Below are positions 50,546-60,290 of a DNA stretch of 64,000 nucleotides, piece after piece (positions within the stretch are counted from its first letter, which is position 1; the number at the start of each line of letters is the position of its first letter). The notes under the pieces are model-generated. The model worked only from the letters and a program-made list of their open reading frames with translations, was not told the DNA's origin and made no database searches. The position numbers and the translations under genes are program-made. The stretch comes from Plectrocnemia conspersa (taxonomy: Eukaryota; Arthropoda; Insecta; Trichoptera; Polycentropodidae). Location: positions 1,364,001 through 1,428,000 of the forward strand of contig VTFK01000068.1 of assembly GCA_009617715.1 (NCBI GenBank), written 5' to 3'.

Positions 50546-51913
50546 TTTTCTGCATAAAAAAATAATTCTCAGAATACTATAACACTCTTTTTATAGCCAC
50601 GTATGTGTATCTAATAACTAGTTCATTTTAAAATAATAATTTAAAGCGATTATCCATAGCACTGATTAGTTTAAAAAAAATTTAAATATATCTGACATCC
50701 CATGACAATATTTTAGGCATTAATCTCTGAAATTCATTCAAGGGTGGTGATGTCAAGTATTAATATGATTTATGATTCGGGTCGTAGGAGATTAAGAATC
50801 TCTATTCGTATCTTGACTTACAACACTCCGTGACCCTAAAATATATAATCCTCTTAATTGTAGCATATTTCATTACGATAATAATTTTAATTGAGGTAAG
50901 AAAGTAAAATATATGTTTATTAAAAAAATATTTTGAGAAGTTTAATCTTTGAAATGTGTAAAAAAAGTACATCACAATCAGGAAATATGTATAGGTGAAA
51001 TGTCAATGAAATGTTATAGTCAAGATTAAGAAATGTGGGAAAGGATGAGTTGGAATTTAGAGTATATTTTGTAATGATACTTATGCTATCAAAAAAGTAA
51101 AATGGAGCATATTTGATAGCTTATATCGCGAGAAATATCAGTCGCGGGTAACTATTATATATAATTTGCATTTCTAGCAAAGGTTAAAATATTCATACAC
51201 TATAAAAGTATATATCACATCAATGTAAAACTTAATTATATAAAATAAAAGTATGATGTTCTCTTAAGAGCAATAATCTAATAAATTATAAATATATCAG
51301 TAATATGCATATGTACCTATATATAATTTATTAATTATTTTATATATAATGTATTTATAGTTATATTTTTCTATAAATATTCTGATAATGTAAGATTTAT
51401 TATTAGTATATGTTATAACTTTTTAACGTAACCGAAAAAAACATGTTTCAATAAGTATTATCGTTTACGATAAGAAATGATAAATTCAAGATGTCTTGTT
51501 CAAATATTTGATCTACAGAAAACTAAAAATTTGGTTTAACCGATCGTCTATTCTGAGTTATATAACTTGTGGCCATTTTTAAATATTTACATATGTATAT
51601 TTCGAGGCATTTGCTCATTTCTTATGTAAGTACATATTATATTACACATGTTTTTTTATAATATAATACAACATACATACTTATTTTAAGTAACCTGCGT
51701 CTAGTGAATCTGGTTCACATTATTATATTGTTTAATTAAGTTCATATAATCGATAAGACTGATAAGATAATATAATTACAGTCAAATCTTTTGACCTACT
51801 AACATATATATAGAGGTACATATAATATAGAGCAAGTATCATTGTATAATTCAAAAAATATGTTTTATACTATACATTACACAAAATTAAATTAGTAATG
51901 AAAGATCACTTAC
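50546..51913. other. Presumed TRIT1 downstream intron, AT-rich
   Basis: It follows the strong donor at 51913 on the minus strand. No next exon was recognised here. A small hairpin GGAGATT/AATCTC lies near 50787-50802. Confidence 0.5.
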
Positions 51914-52242
51914 CTTAAAATTTTTCTTCTGTTATTAGGATGCAGCCTATCTGCCATCTCAGGATCTACCTCTTTCAATTTCGCATGCAAATCTTCTCTA
52001 TTCAACTGGGCAGAGTCTTCATCTTCCAAATTGCGCTTGACGGCCTTAGAGCACGACTCGCCCTTATCTACATTTTTATCTCCGTCTTCCGTTTCACCCT
52101 TTTTGTTACGCTCCGACACCAGAGTGTACTTTTCTGAATCTTCTATGTCTTTGACGAGTACCTTCCACAGTATCGATTCGATGTAATAACTTGTTCCGCC
52201 CACAATTATGGGCATTTTGTTTTTGGCAAGCAAATTATCAAT
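51914..52242 (-). CDS. TRIT1: tRNA dimethylallyltransferase, next internal exon
   Basis: 109 codons plus two bases continue the same gene. The exon begins IDNLLAKNK, then MPIIVGGTSYYIESILWK, the conserved VGGTxYYIES motif that follows DFRN in all MiaA/TRIT1 enzymes. After a charged stretch of about 55 residues rich in E, K and D, it returns to family sequence with LHAKLKEVDPEMADRLHP and NNRRKIL, matching human VDPEMAAKLHPHDKRK. The acceptor is AAAG before 52242 and the donor is a strong AAG/GTAAGT at 51914/51913. The charged stretch appears longer than the vertebrate linker at the same place and may be a lineage-specific disordered insert. Downstream exons (LQVFEETG region, catalytic C-terminal half, any C-terminal zinc finger) were not recognised at lower coordinates, so the gene is incomplete here. 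Confidence 0.92.
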
Positions 52243-52313
52243 CTTTGTATACAGTTAAGAAAATATTGTGTTTATATGTAATTTATTTTGAAGTTAATAT
52301 GTAAAAAGGATAC
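52243..52313 (-). other. 71-bp spliceosomal intron of TRIT1
   Basis: The intron has GT at 52313 and AG at 52243 on the minus strand. Removing it joins DFRNGALKT to IDNLLAKNKMPIIVGG in frame, which restores family spacing. Its small size is typical of insect short introns. Confidence 0.8.
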
Positions 52314-52451
52314 TGTTTTTAAAGCTCCATTGCGAAAGTCGACGACTGTGTACGTCTGATGAGGTAGCAAAATGTCCAAAAAATGATGAGGAGCTAAGGC
52401 ACGTTCTTCTGGCGTCGCTTTGGCTGTGATTATATCTAATCCTTTATAGAT
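52314..52451 (-). CDS. TRIT1: tRNA dimethylallyltransferase, internal exon (upstream of the two seen)
   Basis: This exon encodes 46 residues in one open frame, beginning IYKGLDIITAKATPEERA, passing through HHFLDILLP and ending YTVVDFRNGALKT. It matches the MiaA/TRIT1 family segment just after the P-loop, where human TRIT1 reads VYEGLDIITNK and later TVVDFRNRA. The family transfers a dimethylallyl group to A37 of tRNAs reading UNN codons, in mitochondria and cytosol. The acceptor is a clean pyrimidine-rich tract ending in CAG at 52454-52452. The donor is a weaker GTATCC starting at 52313. Both ends are in phase 0, and the boundary before IYKGLD fits an upstream exon ending with the conserved ...SADSMQ. 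That upstream exon was not found up to base 64000, so the 5' part of the gene probably lies beyond the window. Family assignment is firm; the exact donor is inferred. Confidence 0.9.
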
Positions 52452-52854
52452 CTGAAATTATGAGAATAAATAATGAAATAACATAATTCATAAACGTATA
52501 TTAAAATATTAATATGAAATAATTTATTTTCCTTCTTAGATATTAAAGTTAAATAGTCGTTTTATTAAATGATTAATTTAGCGAACTCATAGGAATTTTT
52601 TTATAATGTGATGACAAACCTTTTTTCGCGTCAGTAAAAACGAAGACTAGAATGATAGACAAGTGGTATACATCAGTGTATAATACCTGAATTAGTAACT
52701 ATTATATAATTATATTTTGATCAATTATCGTATAGTTTTCCTAGATTATCCTAATCTTAGGGAGGACTATAGTAATAAATAATTAAAATAAAATAGTACT
52801 AGGTAAGCTGTAATAATAGTTTATATTTATTTAAACGTTACTAATCTACAGACT

Positions 52855-52950
52855 GATATCAGTTTGCTATAGCGCACTTGCTTGTAGTTATTGATTGTGT
52901 TAGCCCCGTTGTAACACATTAGGCTAACGCATGTTTTGTTGCAAAGAAAG
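52855..52950 (+). mobile_element. SINE 3' fragment upstream of the TRIT1 exons
   Basis: CTTGTAGTTATTGATTGTGT followed by CCCCGTTGTAACACATTAGG and CTAACGC matches the 3' end of copy C in the opposite orientation. It lies about 400 bp upstream of the upstream TRIT1 exon, in the intron. Confidence 0.65.
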
Positions 52951-53350
52951 TAACATAAGTGACGATATCTAATGTTATATTATTTTGAGGTGTGTTTTTT
53001 ATTGTTAAATATATTGAACTTCTAAGATTTCAAAATTACACGATTATTTTAGCAGTGTTGTTAGTTTTTTAATGTTCAGTTTTTAGGATTGAGTAGTGTG
53101 ATTTTGTTAGCCAGCTTTAGCGTACCTGTTTGATATTTTTTATTGCATGAATAAGTAGCCTGAGTTCTTGCGAACCCTTTCATATGTTCCTTGCGAGCAG
53201 ATGAACGAATATGGAAAATACATTCGTTGACCAATTAGATCGTATGGTCTTCAAAAAAATCAAAAAATGATTTGGTTTAATTTCTGATCATTTATTTTGT
53301 TGTCAAACAATATTGTGTTTCAGTCACAAAATTATTTTTTTATTAGCAAA

Positions 53351-53391
53351 GTTACTTTGAAACCCCATAAAATGTGGGGTTTCAATGTAAT
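53351..53391. other. Hairpin with 17-bp arms
   Basis: GTTACTTTGAAACCCCA and TGGGGTTTCAATGTAAT pair with one T-T mismatch and one G-T pair around a 7-nt loop (TAAAATG). It lies about 900 bp upstream of the TRIT1 exons, in presumed intron. Confidence 0.85.
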
Positions 53392-53559
53392 TAATCACAA
53401 CAATGCTACGATTAACATGTTACGTGGCAGCTGTATATATAAACATGAGTACCTATGTACCTGATCGATTAACGTGACCCACCAGTTGCATAAATGCACA
53501 CGACGCGTAAACAGTAAACAGTTGCGCAATGCACCTGAGAGCACGTGGACGGAAATGGG

Positions 53560-53592
53560 TCATGAAAGAGAGAGATAGAGAGAGAGAAAGAA
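53560..53592. repeat. GA-rich microsatellite
   Basis: GAAAGAGAGAGATAGAGAGA and further GA units lie inside a GC-richer stretch with several E-box-like CACGTG/CAGGTG motifs. GA tracts like this can bind GAGA-type factors in insects, but that is only a possibility here. Confidence 0.8.
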
Positions 53593-54114
53593 ACCCGACC
53601 AGGTGACCCACGACCAGATCGATCGCTTTGCAACGTTAATGTCCAATGGTTGATGATCACTGGTGATAAGTGCATAAACGCAAAAATGTTATCAAACGAA
53701 GCTTTTGGAATGACGCAATTTTTTTCAGAGTGTATTGGCCTCTCTTTAAGTCCTTCAAGTCGCAGTCTTGATTTTTCAGACTATCCGGCTACTCCTTGGA
53801 AATGAGATCCTTAGAAAAAACTTGTAAATACATAAACTATAATACAAAATATAGTCTATAATAATCATATACACGTGTAGTCTGCCATTTTCTTTTCTGT
53901 TCGCTAACTTCAGCCTCTTCATGTAGATTGTTTTTTTTAGTTTGATTAGTTGTGAGCAGTTACTAGTGGAATAAATTACTGAGAATACACAAAACAAAAT
54001 GACCTCCTATCTTCTCGTTGCACGACCTGTTGTTTCAAACCATATCGGTGTAAAGTATAAGTATTTATTGAATAAAATCCATAAGAATTATTTATTTCTG
54101 TTTTGTATATTTTA

Positions 54115-54470
54115 CATTGTAACATAACAGGCTCAATGCATTACAACGGAGTAAACACAATCAACACCTACAAGTAAGTAGTGGAACACCAGACTGAAAT
54201 CAATTCGCAAATTATTTTATTAATATATTGTATTAATTATAAACTAGTATTACAACTAACAATCAATATATATTGCTCTGTGCACGACCTAGTTCAGTTT
54301 TATTTGAGTTATTCATCACGAAATTAATCCCTGAGGTTAGAAAAATTTAGGAAAACCTAATCTGTGGTGATCGATCGGAATTATAATTATATAATATAAT
54401 CTTCCAGACACGATATATATTGAAAAACACTAAGGTTCATACCACTGGTCATTAGTTTCGGTAACTATTT
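54115..54470 (-). mobile_element. SINE family copy C
   Basis: This copy is collinear with copy B through the whole body (minus strand CAGATTAGGTTTTCCTAAAT, GGTGTTCCACTACTTACTTG, GTTGATTGTGTTTACTCCG). It ends with the shared TTGTAATGCATTGAGCCTGT. The tRNA-like head is degenerate. Confidence 0.75.
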
Positions 54471-54479
54471 TATTAGGAA

Positions 54480-55080
54480 TGAAGCAGACAGGTGTGCTTT
54501 CTTCCTTAAATCAAAGAGTTGGCAACCCTATCCAGCATCCACACCCACTATCCAATTCAAGCTGTCAACATCCTGTCTGTCTGAATTCACCTCCTCTCCA
54601 CCCCCTCCGTCCGGTTTCGAATTCAGACTCAGATTCAGCCTCCAATACGCCCCGAAGGTTTCGACAATTAATTGCGAGTAGAATTTCAACGTGTGAACAT
54701 CCGTTCGAAAATTCGATTCAACAATAGCACACAGGGGTGTGAGACGATAATAATAATAATAAAAAAAAGTTAAAGACAGCAACACCCTCGCGGATGGTCG
54801 TTAAAATTCAAGTACCTTTTACTACAAAACCCCATAACGACAGTTCCTGTCGTGCGCTCGTTATTAACCGACTGTTGCTTTTACCGAAAGCTCGTTTTAA
54901 TTATCCCAATAAAATTCATTCATTAAAACTATAAATAGGTGTTTAATTAAAGACTACCACACATTCTTCATAATTCATGCACAGCTGCCAATAAAGCAAT
55001 CTGCATTTGTCTTAATTATTCATATAAATCAAACCATAAAAGCGCATTCACATATGCACATTTAGGACATATTTTATGGT
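54480..55080. promoter_or_regulatory. Possible enhancer with homeodomain and E-box motifs
   Basis: The left half is C-rich on the plus strand (CTCCTCTCCACCCCCTCC). The right half is dense in distinct sites: CAGCTGCCAATAAAG, TTAATTATTCATA, AACCATAAAAGC and CACATATG. This density of different motifs without coding or repeats is typical of developmental enhancers, but no conservation data are available. Confidence 0.25.
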
Positions 55081-55334
55081 TGAATATACTACTAAAAATT
55101 AACTATTTAAATAATATGAATATAGTAAATATCAATAAAATAAACAATTTAATTTATCACAATTAAAGTTAATTGTAAATTTAAAATAACTGTAAATTTA
55201 TATTACAATATGGTAAAAAGTAGGCAGACGAATTTAAATATGGAAGAAAAGTATCTACAAATGCTACCACTGATGAGACAAAAAGTTCACCTATATGAAA
55301 GAACAATTTAAACATTTAAAGTATAGGGCATTGC

Positions 55335-55700
55335 TCTAATCTAAGATTATTTTCCACTTCGCCCTATCTTGGATCGCCAGTGCGGTACCAGTCGCTGATG
55401 CAGAAGTATTTTGTGATCCTCCGCTATTCTTCACCATACATCTAACGCAATCGCGGTCTACATGCACTCTTCTTACTTTCAAGTTGTGGAAAAATTAAGT
55501 GGCTACACTGGTATGTCTAGCCCACTTGAGGCGTTGTATTTTATTATACTTGACGACGTAGGGCTTCTAATACAACTCGTATAATTCATTGCTATATCGA
55601 CGACACAAAGTATTGTCCTCACTAATAGATCATTCGCTCAACTCACTGATACGTAGTGTCTATTCTCACATCAGAGTAGTATATAAACATGTTTTTGCTT
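55335..55700 (-). mobile_element. RTE-like LINE 3' end, highly decayed
   Basis: On the minus strand, with frames shifting, the fragment gives RRYSNELYELY, then VKYNKIQRLKWARH, then RPRLRWMYG and finally RDWYRT and IQDRAKWKII. This is the conserved end of RTE-clade reverse transcriptases (RRRxNxELYxLY...I..QRLRWxGHV...GRPxxRW...RDWxxxAQDRxxW). It has several stops and one-base shifts, so it is non-functional. The catalytic palm is absent. It lies between a SINE and a TTCTCGAGAA-family element. Confidence 0.82.
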
Positions 55701-55889
55701 TTGAAGTGATGCTTAAGCAGACCAAAGAAACACCTAATGTCTCACTGCTTATTTAGTAGTTGATAATTGTGTTGCTTCCTTGTAACTAGTGTTTTTTTTT
55801 AGAATTATTTCTCGAGAAGTCGGGCATTTTCATTTATCGTAAATTTGCTGATTTCTTTAGATTATTTATATAAAAATATTCGCATAAAT

Positions 55890-55928
55890 AAAAATATTCG
55901 CACAAATTTAATTTGTGCGAATATTTTT
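55890..55928. other. Perfect palindrome, 18-bp arms
   Basis: AAAAATATTCGCACAAAT and ATTTGTGCGAATATTTTT flank a 3-nt centre. A partial third copy, AAAATATTCGCATAAAT, lies just before it. It is inside the TTTCTCGAGAA element copy 3. Confidence 0.9.
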
Positions 55929-56394
55929 AAATGTTTAACAATCGATTATTTAATACTGTTGCACAAGAAAGGGTGCGAACATCCCAGATGTTTGAAAATA
56001 TGCATGCTTTCTTTGAAGCTTCTAATAGAGGTCGGAAGTATTTAAATGGCAAAAAAATATATACGATTTTTTTAACGACTCTAATCTGCTTTATATTTGC
56101 TCTGATAAACTAAGAACTATATTAATAATCAGATAAAAAAAACTTCTCCACGTAGGAATTGTCAGATTGCAAAAATGTATGGGGGCTTTCCATTGATTTT
56201 TTTTTGAACAACTGATTTTACTTTAAAGGTATGTGATTAAAAAGTTATTTAAAGAACCTACTAATATATTTTAATAAATGATAAATGTTTTACGATTTTT
56301 ATATTTTAAAAACTAAAAATAGTATAATTTACAAATATTGGCAAAAAAATATTGCAAAAATAAAAACAGTGAATTATTTTTTATATATTATTAT

Positions 56395-56505
56395 ATTGAC
56401 TGGCGTAAGCCAAATATGATACAACGGGGTAAATCAGTACCAACTGAGTAAGTCAATCATTATAATATGTCATTGTAGCTGGGGCCGGTTTTTTTTTAAT
56501 ATTAA
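56395..56505 (-). mobile_element. SINE 3' fragment inside a TTTCTCGAGAA element
   Basis: On the minus strand CCGGCCCCAGCTACAATGAC, GATTGACTTACTCAGTTGGT and CCCCGTTGTATCATATTTGG match copy A. It interrupts the element at 55803-56650 and is therefore younger than it. Confidence 0.7.
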
Positions 56506-56684
56506 CCGATTTTTTATAATAATAATAATAAAATATATTATATATAATAATATTATTATATTCACATTATATTTTACATATATTATTTTTTATCAAAATT
56601 TTTCTATAAAATCAGGAAATAAAAATGAAAATTCTCATTTCTCAAGAAATAAAAAAGGCGATGTATAACTTTTACAGTGAATGT

Positions 56685-57160
56685 CTATTTTTGAGTGAAA
56701 TTATATTTTCACTAGTAAAGTCCAAATACATTTTCATCAGTAGATACATATTTTTACTAAATATATTTTAATTGATAGGCGCTGGTGAAACTATATGCTG
56801 TTTTAAAATGTATATGATACTCAATTTGCTGTTCAAACCCAAACATAGCCTAATGAAAGTTTTAAAAATAATTAGTTTTAGAACTTTTATTACTTAAGTC
56901 TAATATACAAACTAAGCCTGCTCATATCTGAGAGGAAAATAAGCGGAAGAAGTACATAAAGACGTTGCATCTCGCATATTGCTCCATAGTTTGTCTGCAC
57001 TTCAATATTATATGAAAGCTATTCTTATCGAAATTACTACGGACTTTTAATATTAAGTATTGATCAAAGTGTATTCAAACAGAGATTTGGCAAAAACAAT
57101 TATCACTTCTCAGAAGTCAAAAATTTACGGCAAAAGCAATAAAATTGACTACTCATCCTT
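56685..57160 (+). mobile_element. TTCACGTCAAAAGCAATAAA family, copy at 57 kb
   Basis: It aligns with the 61.5-kb copy over nearly its whole length: TACATTTTCATCAGTAGATA, GCTGTTCAAACCCAAACAT, AAAATAAGCGGAAGAA, GTTTGTCTGCACTTCAATAT, ATCAAAGTGTATTCAAAC and TTACGGCAAAAGCAATAAAA. The last GC-rich part (GCAGTGGGAACG) is missing. No coding capacity. Confidence 0.72.
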
Positions 57161-57243
57161 TTAAATAAGTCCCTGTTAGCTTGTACCTATTAATATTCAT
57201 TCAAAACAATATATTACGACGATAAAAAAATCATAAATGTTTT

Positions 57244-57303
57244 TTTGTCATGCGGCCCAAAATCATTATTTTCCAGGGCCCGGGTTCGCTTTCGGCGGCC
57301 CTG
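57244..57303 (-). mobile_element. Terminal fragment of a hAT-like element
   Basis: Minus strand from 57303 reads CAGGGCCGCCGAAAGCGAAC then CCGGGCCCTGG and TTTTGGGCCGCATGAC. CAGGGCCGCC followed by GGGCCC repeats resembles a common hAT terminal type. The other end was not found. Its outer edge touches SINE sequence, so it probably inserted into a SINE. Confidence 0.5.
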
Positions 57304-57345
57304 GTTGCAACGCATTGGGCTTACGACTGTTACGTTGCAACATAA
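57304..57345 (+). mobile_element. SINE 3' fragment next to a hAT-like end
   Basis: GTTGCAACGCATTGGGCTTA followed by CGACTGTTACGTTGCAAC matches the shared SINE 3' domain. It abuts the hAT-like terminus at 57303. Confidence 0.55.
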
Positions 57346-57961
57346 TATTTACAATAAAACATAAAGCTTTGCAAAAAAAGCAACGATGGTGCCGTCTGCT
57401 ATAAAAATAATTGCTTTTGTTTTTGAAACGTGTGATATTACATTTCTAAGATTCATCCCATAAAAAGACCATACTACTCAAACTTATTTTATCAACTTCG
57501 TAAATAAATAAAAAAAAAACAGCAACACGAAATGCTAGCAAGAGGCGTGTTTTTATATCAGAATAATGAAGTGTTAAAGTAGATTCTAAATAGTAAATAT
57601 TCACGATACCAGAAAAGCCTGGATGAACGAATTTACATCATCGCAGTACAAAAAAAGTTTCGTCCTCGTCTCTCGCTTTTAACTGATAAGCGTTGCGAAA
57701 CGAAGATTCTCCTCCCCCGCATATAAAGCGTTCAATTTGTTAACTATTATAAAATAGCAAATTTGTGCCATTTACGTTGCACCTGTAAATATTAATTGAT
57801 TATAAAAAAAACAATATAAATTCTATCTAAAAACTAATTACAAGGATAAGCTTCAATATTTACATTACTTTTTCAACGAATGTTTCGTATAACCATTGAG
57901 TACCAAGATAAAATAAATATGTTTTCAATACAAAAATAAGTTCAATCTAGTAATTGAGAAC

Positions 57962-58009
57962 CCCCACACCCTCCTAGATAGCTTGGGGAGCTGTTAGGAG
58001 GGTGTGGGG
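57962..58009. other. Perfect GC-rich hairpin
   Basis: CCCCACACCCTCCTA (57962-57976) and TAGGAGGGTGTGGGG (57995-58009) are perfect 15-bp inverted arms around an 18-nt loop. It stands out in AT-rich DNA. No promoter or terminator role is evident. Confidence 0.9.
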
Positions 58010-59130
58010 TGCAATAGGGTGGCAAAAACGTGAAATTAAAAATGCCTTTAAGAAAAACAAACATATAAGCTATTTTCAATACAAAAAATTGTGCTGTTTT
58101 ATTAAATAATAAGTTTTACATAAACAAATTATAACTTTTTCACTGCACGGCCTTATATATCATATAAATTTCATTTTCAAAAAAATAAGCTGTTTATAAT
58201 AAAAGTATAACAGCCCTTAATTATAATAAAATGTCAATGTTAAAAAATACTATAAAAAACATTGATATATGACCCGGTTTATAATGAAAATTATTTTAAA
58301 CACCTAATTTTGATATAAAATCGTATTTTGATGGGTTCCAACTTAATTGCCTTGTTGAAAGTTACAATCGAACACTTATTGCTCAAAAATAACACGAGTG
58401 AAATCATAATTTAAAAACATCCAAAATTTTAACAGCGTCTAAGTTTATAACACCTACGCAGACTTTCGAACGCCATTATTGTTTCTTTATAGCTATATGT
58501 CGTATTTACTTGATCTCTACTCGGTCTTCACATGAATCGATTTATTCTAGATCTTGAACTTTCAGTCCGGCCTCAATCAGTTAACGGACTGTTATCATAA
58601 TATTCCGTTCCGGTTCAGTTTCTTCAGCTCCATATTTAACTTATAATATCATCCAGCTCTTTGTCAAAAAAAGTCCAAATGCTACAAAACATCATCGTCC
58701 AAATCAAGTTGAATACCAAGAAAGACTATTTCTGATTATTTTTTGAAGTTGCGAGCAAGTAAATAAATATTATAAGAACGAAAACTTTTCAATGAACCAT
58801 TCATGGTTCTTTAGCAAACTTCGGCCCACAATTATTCAATGATTCTCTTTGCATCTAAATAAATAAATGCCTTCCAGAAATAATTGACAGTCATATTATT
58901 GTTGTGTTTAATAAAAATATTGAAACTTTCAATCTAATGATTGAATCAATCGAACATCGCGAAAACATTATTTTTCTCATGAAGTTGCTAGAGGATGCTT
59001 CGGAGTATTGTCACTTTGAAAGATATGTATGTTCTAAAAGCAACAATAGCGCTCGACCTTTGGAATGAAATTGTGACCTAACTAGTATTCAAAGATAGTA
59101 GCTGAAGCATGTTCTTTTCCGCGTTCACAG

Positions 59131-59450
59131 TCATGGACTCATTTTATTATCAAAGACAAAGTTATTTGTATTGAAGCATACAGGACACGGTCGCTTCGTT
59201 ACTAGGTTTTCGATTAGGTCAATAGTTATCCTTCTTGAAGTCGTAAATACTGGTGGTTCCGAAGGCGTGTCCTCGAGTATTTGGTCTGAGTTTTGAAGCG
59301 TAGTCAAGTCAGGTGTAAGCCCTCCATAATCCCACCAAGTAAGTTAGTAGGGCTCAGAAGATCTCGGGCATCACGCGCGACTCTTGATATGTGTTTTTCT
59401 ACTCGGATGTCGAATGGATAATTCCAATTTTTGATCACCAATTTTATACT
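59131..59450 (-). pseudogene. Unassigned coding-like remnant in two overlapping frames
   Basis: On the minus strand, 59450-59304 reads HISRVARDARDLLSPTNLL then GGIMEGLHLT and stops. 59337-59131, one frame over, reads WDYGGLTPDLTTLQNSDQ, ILEDTPSEPPVFTTSRR, then ITIDLIENLVTKRPCPVC before a stop. The amino-acid make-up and joined frames look like a once-coding sequence with a small frameshift. Neither starts with a convincing Met. Continuing towards 58500 the strand shows no further long frame. It could be a transposon protein or an old retrocopy; no family is recognised. Confidence 0.35.
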
Positions 59451-59995
59451 TCATTCTTCTCTTTAACTAAGTTATCACACCATTTTAATAAACTCTTCGT
59501 TTCAGTATGAAAAATACGTTTTCAAAAAACTTATTTTACGTAATCAAGGATATGTTCTTTGTTTTCACTGTGGTTTGCGTAAGGTTAATTTTCATAGCCA
59601 CATCGTATACTTTTTATTACTTTTCAAATCAACAACAAAATAACATTTTTTAACAAATGAGTCAAAGTATTCGGTAAATTTTTTTTTTTCTATAAAAAAA
59701 TAGACGCGATGTTGAAGGGTTACATTACACGTGACTGTTAGAAGTTTTCAACAAAATATCCACAAATAATTTATTCTTGAAGCCATCTAAATAAAACTAA
59801 AAAACAATTTAGCTCGTGGACTCGGAAAGGTGTGCCTATATGTATATTGAGTTATATATATTTGTGACAACAGGCGCAAAGAGTCGTGTAATTAAATACA
59901 ATTTAATATTGGACTTTTTAAGCGATGTGTCACTTTGCACGATTGGAAAGTATGTCATGCTATATTGTGATATGTACTAAATTGTTTATTATATT

Positions 59996-60290
59996 TACAT
60001 AAAAATCGCTTTTAAAAATACATTTAAAATTGCCTATGAGATATTGATATTTGTAGGTGATAAAATGTTTTTTTAACAATACTAAAAACATCAAATTATT
60101 TTTCTAGTATAATTTTTTTCTTAAGTTCCTATTATTTACGTAAGATTTTATAGGTTATATTTGTATAATAATATACATAAAACATACGCTTTTGAAAATA
60201 CATTTAAAATTGCCTATGATATATTGATATTTTTATTTGATAAAAGAATAAAAATATTAAATTATTTTTTCTAGTAAATATAATCATTCT
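59996..60290 (+). repeat. Two-unit tandem duplication, period about 180 bp
   Basis: AAAATACATTTAAAATTGCC-TATGA followed by ATATTGATATTT, TGATAAAA and AAATTATTTTTCTAGTA occurs at about 60015-60110 and again at 60198-60275. The second unit differs by small indels. Confidence 0.8.

Larger units (their letters stand above)
55803..56650 (+). mobile_element. TTTCTCGAGAA-family element, copy 3, carrying a SINE fragment
   Basis: This is the longest match to copy 1: TTTCTCGAGAAGTCGGGCAT at the left, AAATATGCATGCTTTCTTTG and GATTGCAAAAATGTATGGGG inside, and ATGAAAATTCTCATTTCTC at the right end. A SINE 3' fragment (about 56395-56505) and an AAT microsatellite (56518-56560) lie within it. It also contains an 18-bp-arm palindrome at 55890-55928. 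Short open frames inside (for example QMFENMHAFFEASNRGRKYL) recur loosely in copy 2 (AYNRGRKYLN), which may hint at a lost coding ancestor. Confidence 0.72.

Noticed and set aside
51940..52137. Plus frame of 65 codons over the TRIT1 exon
   Set aside because: It is a shadow of the minus-strand exon.
52314..52452. TRIT1 exons as a processed retrocopy
   Set aside because: A proper intron with GT/AG separates the two exons and the frames are open, so a spliced gene is more likely.
54479..54785. Ser/Pro-rich plus frame and Gly/Asp-rich minus frame
   Set aside because: Both arise from a C-rich tract. Neither has a domain, and the region looks regulatory.
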